Shown: positions 52,021 through 62,909, counted from the stretch's first letter. The stretch: DNA of 64,000 nt from Candidatus Ligilactobacillus excrementigallinarum (GCA_019114385.1 DXFP01000036.1:1-64000), one strand, 5' to 3'. The notes: generated by a model from the letters alone, not told the origin. A program made the numbers and translations.

Positions 52021-53526
52021 ATGGCAAATCACAAGAATCTTAAAAAAGTAATCGCTGTCTCAAGTATGGCAGCAGCTACAATGGGAGCTGGCACAATTGT
52101 AAACGCTGATAACGTTCACCAACAACCAGTATCATCACAAAAATCAAGCATCTCAACAAAGGTTTCAACAGAATCACAATCTGTTAAGTCAAGCAGCAGG
52201 GTTGTTTTGAAGTCATCTAAATCATCTTCAACTAAGGTTTCATCTCAATCATCAGTAAAGAAAACTACATCAACAGCATCATCAAGTTCAAAGGCATCAA
52301 CTAAGACTTCGTTAATTTCAGCTAAGAAAGCTCAACCAATGAACTTAGCTGCAGTACAACAAGGTAAGATGACAAGTGATGTTAAGTCAACAACAGATCC
52401 ATTGATGAATGACTTCAATAAGTGGAATAACTCAAGCGATAGCGACTTATCATATGATGCTAATGATGCAAAAACTGCTTATGATAGCATCAACCAAATT
52501 GCAAAACAATATGATGAAGGCGCATATGCAAACAAGAGTGATCGTGATTACATCATTAAAGATGTCGCTAACAGCTTAAAAAATGCCAAGTCTGACTATG
52601 ATATGAGTAAGACACTTTCGGATATTCCTAACTTAAAAGAAAAGCAACAAATCTACAAGGATGTATATGAAGCATGGAACAATTTGTATAACTTATTAAC
52701 AAACGGCGAACCAGCACAAACCTCATCTCAAACCTCATCTTCAGCTAAATCATCATCAAAGAAGAATGATACAAAGGCTTCATCAATTTCAAAAGCTAAT
52801 AGTAAGAAAGACTCAGCTAAAAAATCATCAGAATCTTCAAAGAAAGTTTCATCACAGAATTCAAATAAGAATGCAGCAGATGCAGTATCAGCTATTGAAA
52901 CATTACAAGACGCAGCTAACAAATACCAAAACTCAAGCGATGCAACAACACAATCATACGCTCAAGAAGCACAACAATGGTTAAGCAACCTTGGAACATT
53001 CATGAATGCTCAAAAGAACGGTTGGAATAGTCAAAAAGAAATTGATAATGAAATCAATGCTTTGAAGAATGACATTAAATCAAACGAAGATATACTTAAT
53101 GCAAGTTGGTTCCATGGCAATGACGCAACTAAGGAAATTATCAAAGATCAAATTAATGCTGATAAAGCAATGTTGACTTACTTAACAGGTAACGTACAAG
53201 AAACACCAACTACAAAGAATGATGCTGAAGCAACATCATCAAAGAAAGCTGATCAAAAAGTTGCTGCTAAGAACATAACATCAGCTAAGAAGTCAGTAAG
53301 TAAAGTAAACAAGACTGTTTCAAGTAAATCTTTACATGAAACTCATATTGTTTCAGTTGCAACAAAGAATGCTGCTAAGAACATAAAATCAACAAAAGCT
53401 AATACTGCAACTAAGAAATCAACATTGCCACAAACTGGTGAAACAAACAATATTGGCGTATTAGCAGGTATTAGTGTTCTTGCAATCGCAGCTGCAGGTG
53501 CATTTTTATTCCGCAAACGTGGATAA
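52021..53526 (+). CDS. LPXTG-anchored Ser/Lys-rich surface protein
   Basis: Signal peptide MANHKNLKKVIAVSSMAAATMGAGTIVNA; LPQTGETNNIGVLAGISVLAIAAAGAFLFRKRG. Confidence 0.92.
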   Translation: MANHKNLKKVIAVSSMAAATMGAGTIVNADNVHQQPVSSQKSSISTKVSTESQSVKSSSRVVLKSSKSSSTKVSSQSSVKKTTSTASSSSKASTKTSLISAKKAQPMNLAAVQQGKMTSDVKSTTDPLMNDFNKWNNSSDSDLSYDANDAKTAYDSINQIAKQYDEGAYANKSDRDYIIKDVANSLKNAKSDYDMSKTLSDIPNLKEKQQIYKDVYEAWNNLYNLLTNGEPAQTSSQTSSSAKSSSKKNDTKASSISKANSKKDSAKKSSESSKKVSSQNSNKNAADAVSAIETLQDAANKYQNSSDATTQSYAQEAQQWLSNLGTFMNAQKNGWNSQKEIDNEINALKNDIKSNEDILNASWFHGNDATKEIIKDQINADKAMLTYLTGNVQETPTTKNDAEATSSKKADQKVAAKNITSAKKSVSKVNKTVSSKSLHETHIVSVATKNAAKNIKSTKANTATKKSTLPQTGETNNIGVLAGISVLAIAAAGAFLFRKRG

Positions 53527-53546
53527 AAAACTAAGAACTGCTTTCA

Positions 53547-53581
53547 AGGAGTTGTGACATTAAGTCCAACTCCTTTTTTAT
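53547..53581 (+). terminator. Terminator of the LPXTG gene (repeat-related)
   Basis: AAGGAGTTgtgacattaagtCCAACTCCTTTTTTAT. Confidence 0.8.
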
Positions 53582-53745
53582 AGAAGGTGTGACAAAACTC
53601 AAAAAACAGGTATGTTGTAAAGAAAAAAACGAACGAATTACGTAGGATTGATTCGGAGGTTTTTGAATTTACAGACATGCCTGTTTGTTTTGAAATTCGA
53701 TTATGCGGATATAGAAATAGAGGCTGAACTTATGTCACACCTTCA
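53582..53745 (+). repeat. Dispersed palindromic repeat, copy R12
   Basis: agaaggtgtgacaaaactcaaaaaacaggtatgttgtaaagaaaaaaacgaacgaattacgtaggattgattcggagg...tatgtcacaccttc. Confidence 0.93.
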
Positions 53746-53920
53746 CTTTTTAAAATTTTTTCGTGATTATTAACCTTGGATAGTTACTAGACCAGCAATT
53801 TGAAGCCATCTTTTTCATTTGTTTGCTGAGTTTGATTGAAAAATCGATCTTAAAAGGAATTTCATGACAATTTTGATAATGATGCACAATTGGTTTGAAA
53901 TCTATAAGGGACCACAAGTA

Positions 53921-54730
53921 TTATCTTTCTTTAATCGTTTTTCCTTCAAACGAATAACCAAAGCCGCGCACCGTCTTAATATATTTAGGATGTTGCGGAT
54001 CAGGTTCAATTTTATCCCGCAAATGACTAATATGGATATCAACGATTCGCGACGTACCCAAATCATTGTATTCCCAAACTCCGCGCAACAATTGTTCTCG
54101 CGACAGAACTTGTCCCTTATTTTGAACAAGAAAGTAGAGTAATTTAAATTCTTTAGGAGTTAATCCTAAATCAGTTCCATTTTTTAATACCCGATAATGA
54201 TCAATATCAAGAAGCAAGTCATCTAATTTAATGTGATTATGATGATTGTGATGAGTGTCCTGAATTTCATCAGCAGGGATAAAGTCGGACGTCACCTGAT
54301 CGTCAATGTTTATTTCAGGTTCAAATAATTCAGGAACCTTTTGATGTGAGTGGACAGCACGACTCCACATTGCTTGCTGAATACGGACAATAACTTCTTC
54401 ATATTCGTATGGCTCAACCAAATAACCATCAACGTGCAACGCAAACAACTGCATTTCATAATCTAAATCTTTTTTGGATGCCAAAGCTAAAATTGGCTTA
54501 TTAAAAGTTTCTCGGATTTTTTGAATAAAGGGGAGGGTTTCTTCTTTGGTTGTAGCATCTAGATCCCAGATGATACCAGCTACATGTTTATGTTGAATAA
54601 AGTCCATTACATCTGTAATTTCAGTAGTATTGTAAACCATCCAACCATGATCGTTGCAGTACGTATTCAGTTTCATAAATAGCGGTAATTTTTTGGTTAT
54701 TAAAATTAAACGATCTTCCATGCAGTTCAC
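53921..54730 (-). CDS. OmpR/PhoB-family response regulator with degenerate receiver
   Basis: C-term wHTH LGLTPKEFKLLYFLVQNKGQVLSREQLLRGVWEYN...TVRGFGYSF; receiver RLILITKK... lacks the DD pair. Confidence 0.9.
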   Translation of the reverse strand: MNCMEDRLILITKKLPLFMKLNTYCNDHGWMVYNTTEITDVMDFIQHKHVAGIIWDLDATTKEETLPFIQKIRETFNKPILALASKKDLDYEMQLFALHVDGYLVEPYEYEEVIVRIQQAMWSRAVHSHQKVPELFEPEINIDDQVTSDFIPADEIQDTHHNHHNHIKLDDLLLDIDHYRVLKNGTDLGLTPKEFKLLYFLVQNKGQVLSREQLLRGVWEYNDLGTSRIVDIHISHLRDKIEPDPQHPKYIKTVRGFGYSFEGKTIKER

Positions 54731-54789
54731 CTTCCCTTATGTACAATTCTTCTTTTATTATTTCATACCAAATAAAAAAACACTAATTA

Positions 54790-54867
54790 TTTACAAAACA
54801 TTTACATAAAAACTACATTTAAACTTTTTTTACATAGCATTTACATGAAATCTATGGGCTTTTTACA
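54790..54867 (+). promoter_or_regulatory. Candidate Pho box (11-bp phased TTTACA direct repeats)
   Basis: TTTACA at 54790, 54801, 54829, 54840, 54862; degenerate in-phase units at 54812 and 54851. Confidence 0.8.
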
Positions 54868-54921
54868 TGCCGAGTGTATCTTAAAAGTATAATTAAGCCC
54901 GGCGTTGAAAGGAGTTTGGAA

Positions 54922-55785
54922 ATGAAAAACAAGAAGGCGACATTGCTTGCCGTTTTAGGATTGTTAGGAATTATGCTTGCAGGATGCGGTAAACAGCAGG
55001 CAACAGATAAAATTACGATTGTGGGATCTACGGCATTGCAGCCATTAGTGGAAAAGGCCGCAAATGAATTTGATCAGGAACATCAAGGAAATATTACAGT
55101 CCAAGGCGGCGGATCAGGTACAGGATTGAGTCAAGTACAGGAAGGTGCGGTTCAAATTGGAAATTCAGATGTATTTGCGAGTCAACAAAACGGAATCAGA
55201 GCGAATGAATTGGTGGACCATAAAGTTGCAGTTGCAGGAATTGCCCCGATTGTCAATCGCGGAGTAAATATTAAAAATGTGACAATGAAACAATTACGTG
55301 AGATTTTTACTGGAAAAATTACCAACTGGAAACAATTAGGCGGTAAAGATCAAGAAATTGTAGTTATTAACCGGTCGAAAGGAAGCGGAACCCGGGTAAC
55401 ATTTGAAAGTGACGTAATGAAGGGTGTTGAACCAATGAGTGCTCAAGAGCAAGAATCAAATGGAACAGTCCAACAGATTGTTTCTAACACTCCTGGGGCA
55501 ATCAGTTATATTTCATTTTCATATTTGCGTAGTCAAGGAATCAAGCCTTTGATGATTGATGGCGTAAAGCCCACTAGCAAAAACGTAGAAACAAATAAAT
55601 GGAAAATTTGGTCATATGAACACATGTATACCAAAGGAAAACCAACTGGTAAAACAAAGAAGTTCTTGCAATTTATGTTATCAGACAAGGTGCAGAACAG
55701 TTTAGTAGAAGAAATGAAGTATATCAGTATTCATCAAATGCAAGTCGAAAAGAGTCCGTCAGGCAAGATAACTGAAATTAAGTAA
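54922..55785 (+). CDS. pstS: Phosphate ABC transporter substrate-binding lipoprotein
   Basis: GIMLAGCGK lipobox, IVGSTALQPLVEKAA, GGGSGTG. Confidence 0.95.
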   Translation: MKNKKATLLAVLGLLGIMLAGCGKQQATDKITIVGSTALQPLVEKAANEFDQEHQGNITVQGGGSGTGLSQVQEGAVQIGNSDVFASQQNGIRANELVDHKVAVAGIAPIVNRGVNIKNVTMKQLREIFTGKITNWKQLGGKDQEIVVINRSKGSGTRVTFESDVMKGVEPMSAQEQESNGTVQQIVSNTPGAISYISFSYLRSQGIKPLMIDGVKPTSKNVETNKWKIWSYEHMYTKGKPTGKTKKFLQFMLSDKVQNSLVEEMKYISIHQMQVEKSPSGKITEIK

Positions 55786-55797
55786 GGAAGTGAAAAC

Positions 55798-56703
55798 ATG
55801 GATGAAATTAAGCCAAAATTATTATCAAAGTCAAAGCAAACAGCCGAAGATCGGCGCGGTAAAATTCTATGTTATGCCTGCTTAAGTTTGATTGTGGTGT
55901 TAATTGTTTCAATTTTGTACTTCATTATGGATAAGGGTGCGGCAACATTTACACAAAATCATTTAAGCATCACTGAGTTCTTTACTGGAACAAAGTGGGA
56001 TCCAGGACATCATTTAATTGGTGCATTGCCAATGATTACAACTTCCTTCTTAGTTACGATTCTAGCTGCTTTATTAGCAACTCCGTTTGCAATTGGAGTG
56101 GCCATTTTCATGACTGAATACGCTCCTAAGAAGGGCACAAAGGCATTGCGCGCAGTCATTGAATTGTTAGTAGGGATTCCTTCAGTTGTCTACGGTTATA
56201 TCGGACTAATGGTAGTGGTGCCATTTGTACGGAAAATAATTGGTGGAACTGGATTTGGAATTTTGGCTGGGACTTTAGTTTTATTTGTAATGATTTTACC
56301 AACTGTGATTTCTTTAACAGCAGATAGTTTGAAATCTATTCCAGTAAGTTATCGGCAAGCAGCCTTGGCGTTAGGGGCTACCAAGTGGCAATCAATTTAT
56401 AAAATTGTGTTACGCGCAGCTTTACCTGGAATTTTAACGGCAATTATTTTTGGAATGACACGCGCCTTTGGTGAAGCATTAGCTGTCCAAATGGTAATTG
56501 GAAATGCAGTTTTGATGCCGCATGGTTTAGGTACTCCAACAGCAACTTTAACTAGTCAATTAACCAGTCAAATGGGAAATACAGTCTTAGGAACGGTTTC
56601 AAATAACGCATTATGGTCATTGGCCTTGATTTTATTATTAATGTCATTGGCATTTAACTTGCTGATTAGATTTATTACTCGGAAAGGAGCAATTAAGCGA
56701 TGA
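55798..56703 (+). CDS. pstC: Phosphate ABC transporter permease PstC
   Basis: Permease following pstS; ELLVGIPSVVYGYIGL, GATKWQSIYKIVLRAALPGI. Confidence 0.95.
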   Translation: MDEIKPKLLSKSKQTAEDRRGKILCYACLSLIVVLIVSILYFIMDKGAATFTQNHLSITEFFTGTKWDPGHHLIGALPMITTSFLVTILAALLATPFAIGVAIFMTEYAPKKGTKALRAVIELLVGIPSVVYGYIGLMVVVPFVRKIIGGTGFGILAGTLVLFVMILPTVISLTADSLKSIPVSYRQAALALGATKWQSIYKIVLRAALPGILTAIIFGMTRAFGEALAVQMVIGNAVLMPHGLGTPTATLTSQLTSQMGNTVLGTVSNNALWSLALILLLMSLAFNLLIRFITRKGAIKR

Positions 56704-57596
56704 ATCCAAAAACCAGCGATAAGATAGCACGGAAAGTCATTTACGGGGTTGTCGTCTTATTGATTTTATTACTTGTTTTCTTAATTGGATATATTTTAGT
56801 AACTGGTTTGCCAGATATGTCATGGCACTTCTTAACTAGTGTGAGTGAATCTTTTGAAGCAGGCGGTGGAATTCGAGATCAAATTTTTAATTCAGTATAT
56901 ATCTTGATTTTAACTACTTTGATTTCATTGCCAATTGCTTTAGGAGTGGGAATCTATCTTGCAGAATATGCTAAGGATAACTGGTTCACTAATTTCTTGC
57001 GGACCATTATTGAATTATTAAGTTCATTACCGTCAATTGTTGTTGGTTTATTTGGATATTTATTATTTGTAATTAAATTTCAAATTGGCTTCTCAATTAT
57101 TTCCGGGGCAATTACGTTAACTTTCTTTAATTTACCATTGTTAACCCGCAGTATTGAAGATGCTTTTCGTTCAGTTCCGCGAGATCAGCGTGAAGCAGGA
57201 GTTTCACTTGGAATTTCAAAGTGGAAAACTATCACGGGCATTGTCTTACCATGTGCTTTACCTGAAATTTTAACTGGGATTATCTTGAGTGCAGGGCGAA
57301 TCTTCGGTGAAGCTGCGGCCCTGATTTACACAGCCGGTCAAAGTAACTCAGTAATTAATTATGCTGATTGGAATCCATTTTCTCCAACAAGTCCGTTAAA
57401 TATTTTCCGACCAGCCGAAACTTTGGCAGTTCATATTTGGAAAGTTAATACTGAATCAATCTTACCAGATGCTCACCAAGTTTCTAGTGGTTCAGCAGCA
57501 GTCTTAATTATTGTAATTTTAATTTTTAACTTTGGTGCTCGCTGGCTCGGAAATACAGTTTATCGTAAGTTAACAGCAACAGAAAAAGGAAAATAA
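56700..57596 (+). CDS. pstA: Phosphate ABC transporter permease PstA
   Basis: ELLSSLPSIVVGLFGYL; overlaps the pstC stop. Confidence 0.95.
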   Translation: MNPKTSDKIARKVIYGVVVLLILLLVFLIGYILVTGLPDMSWHFLTSVSESFEAGGGIRDQIFNSVYILILTTLISLPIALGVGIYLAEYAKDNWFTNFLRTIIELLSSLPSIVVGLFGYLLFVIKFQIGFSIISGAITLTFFNLPLLTRSIEDAFRSVPRDQREAGVSLGISKWKTITGIVLPCALPEILTGIILSAGRIFGEAAALIYTAGQSNSVINYADWNPFSPTSPLNIFRPAETLAVHIWKVNTESILPDAHQVSSGSAAVLIIVILIFNFGARWLGNTVYRKLTATEKGK

Positions 57597-57598
57597 AA

Positions 57599-58381
57599 AT
57601 GACAACAGAAACATATATCAGACAAATTGATACCGAAGCAGCATTATCAACAAAAGATTTAGCAGTTTATTACGGTGAGAAACAGGCGTTTTCACGTGGA
57701 ACAATTAGTTTTCCACGCAACCAAATTTCTGCCTTGATTGGGCCTTCCGGATGTGGTAAATCAACTTTCTTACGTTCATTGAACCGGATGAATGACGACA
57801 TCGCACGGGTTGAAGGACAAATTATGTACCGCAATTTAGATATTAACAACGATAAAATTAATATTTATGAATTGCGTAAACATATTGGAATGGTATTTCA
57901 ACATCCAAATCCATTTTACAAATCAATTCGGGAAAATATTACGTATGCATTAAAGTACAACGGAATTAGGGATAAACAAGTCTTAGAACAAAAGGTTGAA
58001 GAAAGCTTAAAGGCCGTTGCTTTGTGGGATGAAGTGAAGGATTCATTGGATAAAAACGCCAAGGCATTATCAGGTGGTCAACAACAACGGTTATGCATTG
58101 CGCGATCAATTGCGATGCAGCCTGATATTTTGTTGTTGGATGAACCCACAAGTGGACTTGATCCAATCTCAACACGCAAAGTAGAAGCTACCTTGCAAGA
58201 ATTGAAACAGAACTACACAATCATTATTGTGACGCATAACATGCAGCAGGCTTCCCGCAGCAGTGATTATACTGCATTTTTCAATATGGGCAGAATCATT
58301 GAATTTGATAAGACACCTAATATTTTTACAACTCCAAAAATTAAGTTGACAGAAGATTATGTTTCAGGAAACTTTGGCTAA
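57599..58381 (+). CDS. pstB: Phosphate ABC transporter ATP-binding protein PstB (copy 1)
   Basis: [35 protein letters not shown]. Confidence 0.95.
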   Translation: MTTETYIRQIDTEAALSTKDLAVYYGEKQAFSRGTISFPRNQISALIGPSGCGKSTFLRSLNRMNDDIARVEGQIMYRNLDINNDKINIYELRKHIGMVFQHPNPFYKSIRENITYALKYNGIRDKQVLEQKVEESLKAVALWDEVKDSLDKNAKALSGGQQQRLCIARSIAMQPDILLLDEPTSGLDPISTRKVEATLQELKQNYTIIIVTHNMQQASRSSDYTAFFNMGRIIEFDKTPNIFTTPKIKLTEDYVSGNFG

Positions 58382-58393
58382 GAGGTAGAAGCA

Positions 58394-59146
58394 ATGGAAA
58401 TATTAACGACTGAAAATGTACATTTATATTATGGAAAAAAAGAGGCTTTGCATGGTTTTGATTTAGGCTTTGAAGAAAAGAAAATTACAGCCTTAATTGG
58501 GCCTTCCGGATGCGGCAAATCAACTTATTTGCGCTGTTTGAATCGGATGAATGATTTACTAGAAAACGTAACTATTACGGGTAGTTTTAAGCTAAATGGC
58601 AAGGATATCTACAGTCCAAAAGTTGATGTGGTTGATTTGAGAAAACGCGTAGGAATGGTATTTCAACAACCTAATCCCTTTCCATTATCTGTATATGATA
58701 ATATTGCATTTGGCTTGCGGTTAAAGGGGATTAAGGATAAACATGTAATTGATCAACGAGTAGAAGAAAGTTTGAAACAAGCTGCCGTTTGGAATGAAGT
58801 GAAGGATCATTTGAAAAAGGATGCACTTGCATTTTCAGGTGGTCAACAACAGCGGATTTGCATTGCACGTGTGTTAGCAGTTCAACCAGAAATTATTTTA
58901 ATGGATGAACCAACGAGTGCGCTTGATCCAGTTTCAAATGCTAAAATTGAAGAAATGCTTGTTGAATTAAAAAAAGATTATACAATTATTATTGTGACAC
59001 ATAATATGCAGCAGGCATCACGGATTTCTGATCAGACGGCCTTTTTCTTAAATGGTAATTTAATTGAACATGGCCGCACAGATCAGATGTTTATGAATCC
59101 AAAAGAAAAGTTAACGAATGATTACTTAAATGGCCGTTTTGGCTAA
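58394..59146 (+). CDS. pstB: Phosphate ABC transporter ATP-binding protein PstB (copy 2)
   Basis: [35 protein letters not shown]. Confidence 0.95.
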   Translation: MEILTTENVHLYYGKKEALHGFDLGFEEKKITALIGPSGCGKSTYLRCLNRMNDLLENVTITGSFKLNGKDIYSPKVDVVDLRKRVGMVFQQPNPFPLSVYDNIAFGLRLKGIKDKHVIDQRVEESLKQAAVWNEVKDHLKKDALAFSGGQQQRICIARVLAVQPEIILMDEPTSALDPVSNAKIEEMLVELKKDYTIIIVTHNMQQASRISDQTAFFLNGNLIEHGRTDQMFMNPKEKLTNDYLNGRFG

Positions 59147-59171
59147 TATATAACAGGAAGAAGGAAAGATA

Positions 59172-59930
59172 ATGAAAGAAATTTTTCGGGATGAAATGAA
59201 GAAACTAAATGGTCGCTTTAATGAAATGGGAATTGATATCAGTGAACAAATTTATCAGGCAACCAAGTCATTTGTTGACCATGATCAACAGTTGGCTGAA
59301 CAGATTATTAATCAGGATGAAACCATCAACGATAATGAAATTTCTCTAGAAGAACGTGCATTGAAATTAATTGCACTCCAGCAACCTGTTGCGCGCGATT
59401 TTCGAAAAATTATTAGTATTTTAAAGGCTAGTTCAGATTTGGAGCGGATTGGTGATCATGCAATTATTATTGCTCGGGAAACGATTCGCTTAAAAGGAAA
59501 TAATCGAATTCCGGAAGTTGAAGAATTAATTTCTGATTTAACAGCTGATATCCGCAGTATGTTGGAACAATCATTGGATGCTTCAATTCGCGGCGATGCA
59601 GAAATGGCCAAAAAGATTGCGCAATCTGATCAAGAAGTTGATGAACAATACTATCAAATTTATCAATTATTAATTGAAATTATGAAACGTGAAACCAATA
59701 CGGCGGTCGCTGCTACCAGCTACTTAATGGTAATTCGGATGTTGGAACGGATTGGCGATCACATTGTAAACTTATGTGAATGGGTATTGTATGATGAAAC
59801 TGGTAAATTAAAAGAATTAAATCCAGGCAAGCTGCACAGAGATGAATATTTGAAAGTTGAAGAACAAGAAGCGATTGTGCGGCATGAAAGAAAAAAGGCT
59901 AAGTTAAAAAAAGAAGCAAATAAAGAATAG
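59172..59930 (+). CDS. phoU: Phosphate transport system regulator PhoU
   Basis: DLERIGDHAIIIARE, MLERIGDHIVNLCEWV. Confidence 0.94.
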   Translation: MKEIFRDEMKKLNGRFNEMGIDISEQIYQATKSFVDHDQQLAEQIINQDETINDNEISLEERALKLIALQQPVARDFRKIISILKASSDLERIGDHAIIIARETIRLKGNNRIPEVEELISDLTADIRSMLEQSLDASIRGDAEMAKKIAQSDQEVDEQYYQIYQLLIEIMKRETNTAVAATSYLMVIRMLERIGDHIVNLCEWVLYDETGKLKELNPGKLHRDEYLKVEEQEAIVRHERKKAKLKKEANKE

Positions 59931-59949
59931 ATTATATCAAAGATGAAAA

Positions 59950-60015
59950 AATTTAAAGGCTGTGACGCAAGTCCAGTCTTTTTTATATGCACAATCTTCC
60001 TTCTTTTGCGCTTCA
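59950..60015 (-). repeat. Dispersed palindromic repeat, decayed fragment R13 (terminator end)
   Basis: aaaggctgtgacgcaagtccagtcttttttatatgcacaatcttcc. Confidence 0.55.
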
Positions 60016-60150
60016 AATGCAAATCTATTTCATTTGATGACAGAGATGTTAGAATAAGGGCGTAATCAAAGAAAGCGTATATTGAAACACTTGCGATGAT
60101 TATATTTTCGGGAAAGTTTTTATATTTATTATATAAAGGGGAATCAAATT

Positions 60151-61485
60151 ATGGCAGAAGATAAATCAACATACGCACCATTGAAAGGAATCAAAGTTGT
60201 TGACTGGACACAAGTACAATCAGGTCCTTCATGTACACAATTACTTGCATGGTTAGGCGCTGAAGTAATTAAGATTGAACGCCCTGATACTGGTGGTGAC
60301 CCAACTCGGAATCAATTGCTTGATATTGAAGATTCATGGGGCATGTATTACCTTCAATTAAATGCAAATAAGAAGTCATTGACTTTAAACATCAAGAGTG
60401 ATGAAGGTAAGAAGATTATGACAGATTTGCTTAAGAAGGCCGATATCTTTGTTGAAAACGTAAGACCAGGTGCTGCAGATCGTGCCGGTTTTGGTTGGAA
60501 AGATGTTCACAAGTTGAACCCACGTTTGATTATGGCTTCATTGAAAGGATTTAATGAAGGTTCACGTTTTGAAAATGTTAAGGCTTATGAACCAGTTGCT
60601 CAATCAGCTGGTGGTGCTGCCTCAGCAACTGGTTGGAATGATGGTAAATATAATGTACCAACTCAATCAGCCGGTGCTTTAGGTGATACAAACTCAGGAA
60701 TGCACTTAACAATCGGAATTTTAGCAGCATTGCTTCAACGGGAACACACTGGCGAAGGAACATTTGTATATCAATCAATGCAAAATGCCGTTCTTGATTT
60801 ATGCCGGATTAAGTTACGTGACCAAGTAATGCTTGATAACTTAGGTGCATTACCACACTATGCTGTATATCCTAACTTTAAGTGGGGTAAAGCAATTCCA
60901 CGTGCAGAAAATACAGAAGGTGGAGAAGTTATTGGCTGGACATACAAGGCAAAAGGTTGGGAAACAGATCCTAATGCTTATGTATACATTGTTATCCAAA
61001 GTTCAAAGAAGAGCTGGGAAACAATTGCTAATACAATGGGTCATCCAGAATGGATTGATGATGAACGCTTCTGTGACTGGCAACACCGTCAATTGCACAA
61101 GGAAGAATTATATGATGCAATCGAATCATACACAAAGAATTACGATAAGTATGAATTAACAGAAAAATTAGGTAAAGAAGGTATCCCTGTAGGACCAGTA
61201 CTTGACTGGTATGAAATCGAAAACGATCCTGATTTGAACTCAGATGGTACAATTGTCACAATTGATCAAGGCGGAAACCGTGGTAAATACAAGACATTAG
61301 GTATTCCGTTCAAGTTAGGCAACTATGTTCCAGATTATAAGCGGGCACCTGATTTGGGTGAAAACAACAATGAAATTTTGAAGAGTTTAGGCTACAGTGA
61401 TGATCAAATTAAAGATCTTGAAAAAGATGGAACGATTATCCCTGCACAAAAGCCAAAGAATCCACGCCGTGAGGTTATTAAATAA
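60151..61485 (+). CDS. frc: Class III CoA-transferase, formyl-CoA:oxalate CoA-transferase-like
   Basis: LKGIKVVDWTQVQSGPSCTQLLAWLGAEVIKIERPDTGGDPTR; VENVRPGAADRAGFGW. Confidence 0.87.
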   Translation: MAEDKSTYAPLKGIKVVDWTQVQSGPSCTQLLAWLGAEVIKIERPDTGGDPTRNQLLDIEDSWGMYYLQLNANKKSLTLNIKSDEGKKIMTDLLKKADIFVENVRPGAADRAGFGWKDVHKLNPRLIMASLKGFNEGSRFENVKAYEPVAQSAGGAASATGWNDGKYNVPTQSAGALGDTNSGMHLTIGILAALLQREHTGEGTFVYQSMQNAVLDLCRIKLRDQVMLDNLGALPHYAVYPNFKWGKAIPRAENTEGGEVIGWTYKAKGWETDPNAYVYIVIQSSKKSWETIANTMGHPEWIDDERFCDWQHRQLHKEELYDAIESYTKNYDKYELTEKLGKEGIPVGPVLDWYEIENDPDLNSDGTIVTIDQGGNRGKYKTLGIPFKLGNYVPDYKRAPDLGENNNEILKSLGYSDDQIKDLEKDGTIIPAQKPKNPRREVIK

Positions 61486-61600
61486 GGGTATGGAGATTGT
61501 CTTGAACTTGCATAGAGTTAGACTGAAATCTGCATACTTATATTTGCCTTGCTAGGCTTAAGCTGGAATTTAATTATCGGCTTTTCTCCTTATAATAAAA

Positions 61601-61642
61601 GAACATCAACTTCAATTTGAAGTTGGTGTTTTTTTATTATAA
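61601..61642 (+). terminator. Terminator downstream of the CoA-transferase
   Basis: ACaTCAACTTCAatTTGAAGTTGgTGTTTTTTT. Confidence 0.85.
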
Positions 61643-61754
61643 AAATTTCGTATTTAGAAGTGAGACCTAAAATTATCGCGCAATATTAATATGTAAATTC
61701 TTTTAAATATAATTCAAAAGTGATACAACTAGAATGAGGAAGGAGCTGTTTTAT

Positions 61755-62909
61755 ATGACAGAAGAAAATGAAATTTTGAAAATGCATGGCGGTACCGAAC
61801 CAGGCGTATTAAGCATGAAGCCCCGGTTTGAGGTTACTAACAGAGAACAATTGGGCAAGGCATATACCCCAGGGGTTGCTGAAATTGCCAAGTTGATTGA
61901 AAAGGATCCATCTGTAAAGAATAAATATACAATGAGCGGCAAGTTAGTTGGAATTGTTACGGACGGTTCAGCAGTGCTGGGTTTAGGTAATATTGGTCCA
62001 GCTGGCGGATTGCCAATCATCGAAGGCAAGGCATTGCTTTATAAGGATTTAGCTGGAGTGGATGCAGTTCCATTGGCATTGAACCAAGTTTCAGTAGATG
62101 AACAAGTGGAAACGTTGAAGAATTTGTCAACTTCTTTTGCTGGTTTTCATTTGGAAGACATTACTGCGCCTAAATGTTTTGAATTAGAAGAAAAATTGGC
62201 AGCTGCAGTTGATATTCCAGTATATCATGATGATCAAGAAGGAACTGCAATCGTAGTTTTGGCAGCGTTAATGAATGCCGCTAAGGTTGCAGGCAAAACA
62301 TTAACTGACTTGAAAGTTTTGGTTAATGGAATCGGAGCTTCAGGTTACGCTACAGCAAAATTATTACTTGAAGCTGGAATTAAGCACATTACATTGGTAG
62401 ATGAAGCAGGTCCAATTAGTGCAGATGACCAACGTTTTAATAAATATCAACGGAAATTAGCCCAAGAAAGTGCAGTGAATGCTCATTTTGATAATTTAGC
62501 CGAAGCAATTGAAGACCAAGATGTCTTTATTGGACTTTCAGTAGGAGATATTTTAAGTGCTGAAGATGTTCAACGGATGGCTGATGACCCAATTATCTTT
62601 GCTTTGGCTAACCCTAAGCCGGAAATCGATCCTCAAATTGCACATGATGCAGGAGTAAAAATTATGGCAACTGGTTCAAGTCAATACCCTAACCAAGTCA
62701 ATAATGTCCTAGTATTTCCAGGGTTATATCGTGGATTATTAAAATCTGGAATTAAGAAAGTAACTGCTGATTTGGAAATCGCAATTGCCAAGGGCTTAAG
62801 TGCTAGAATTGCTGAACCAACAGCTGATAAGTTTATTTCAGGAGTATTTGATAAGGGAGTAGTAGATACAGTTACCCAAACTGTGGTGGATTTCGCTAAT
62901 CAAAATTAG
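61755..62909 (+). CDS. NAD(P)-dependent malic enzyme family protein (or oxaloacetate decarboxylase)
   Basis: YTPGVAEIAKLIEKDPS, VTDGSAVLGLGNIGPAGGLPIIEGKALLYKDLAGVDAVP; start 61755. Confidence 0.92.
   Translation: MTEENEILKMHGGTEPGVLSMKPRFEVTNREQLGKAYTPGVAEIAKLIEKDPSVKNKYTMSGKLVGIVTDGSAVLGLGNIGPAGGLPIIEGKALLYKDLAGVDAVPLALNQVSVDEQVETLKNLSTSFAGFHLEDITAPKCFELEEKLAAAVDIPVYHDDQEGTAIVVLAALMNAAKVAGKTLTDLKVLVNGIGASGYATAKLLLEAGIKHITLVDEAGPISADDQRFNKYQRKLAQESAVNAHFDNLAEAIEDQDVFIGLSVGDILSAEDVQRMADDPIIFALANPKPEIDPQIAHDAGVKIMATGSSQYPNQVNNVLVFPGLYRGLLKSGIKKVTADLEIAIAKGLSARIAEPTADKFISGVFDKGVVDTVTQTVVDFANQN

Noticed and set aside
57690-57715. Second parS-like site (GTTTTCACGTGGAACA) in pstB
   Set aside because: Three mismatches to the 16-mer and lies inside conserved coding sequence; not convincing.
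60060-60095. Possible cre site before the CoA-transferase (AAGAAAGCGTATATT)
   Set aside because: Two mismatches at defined cre positions; not strong enough.
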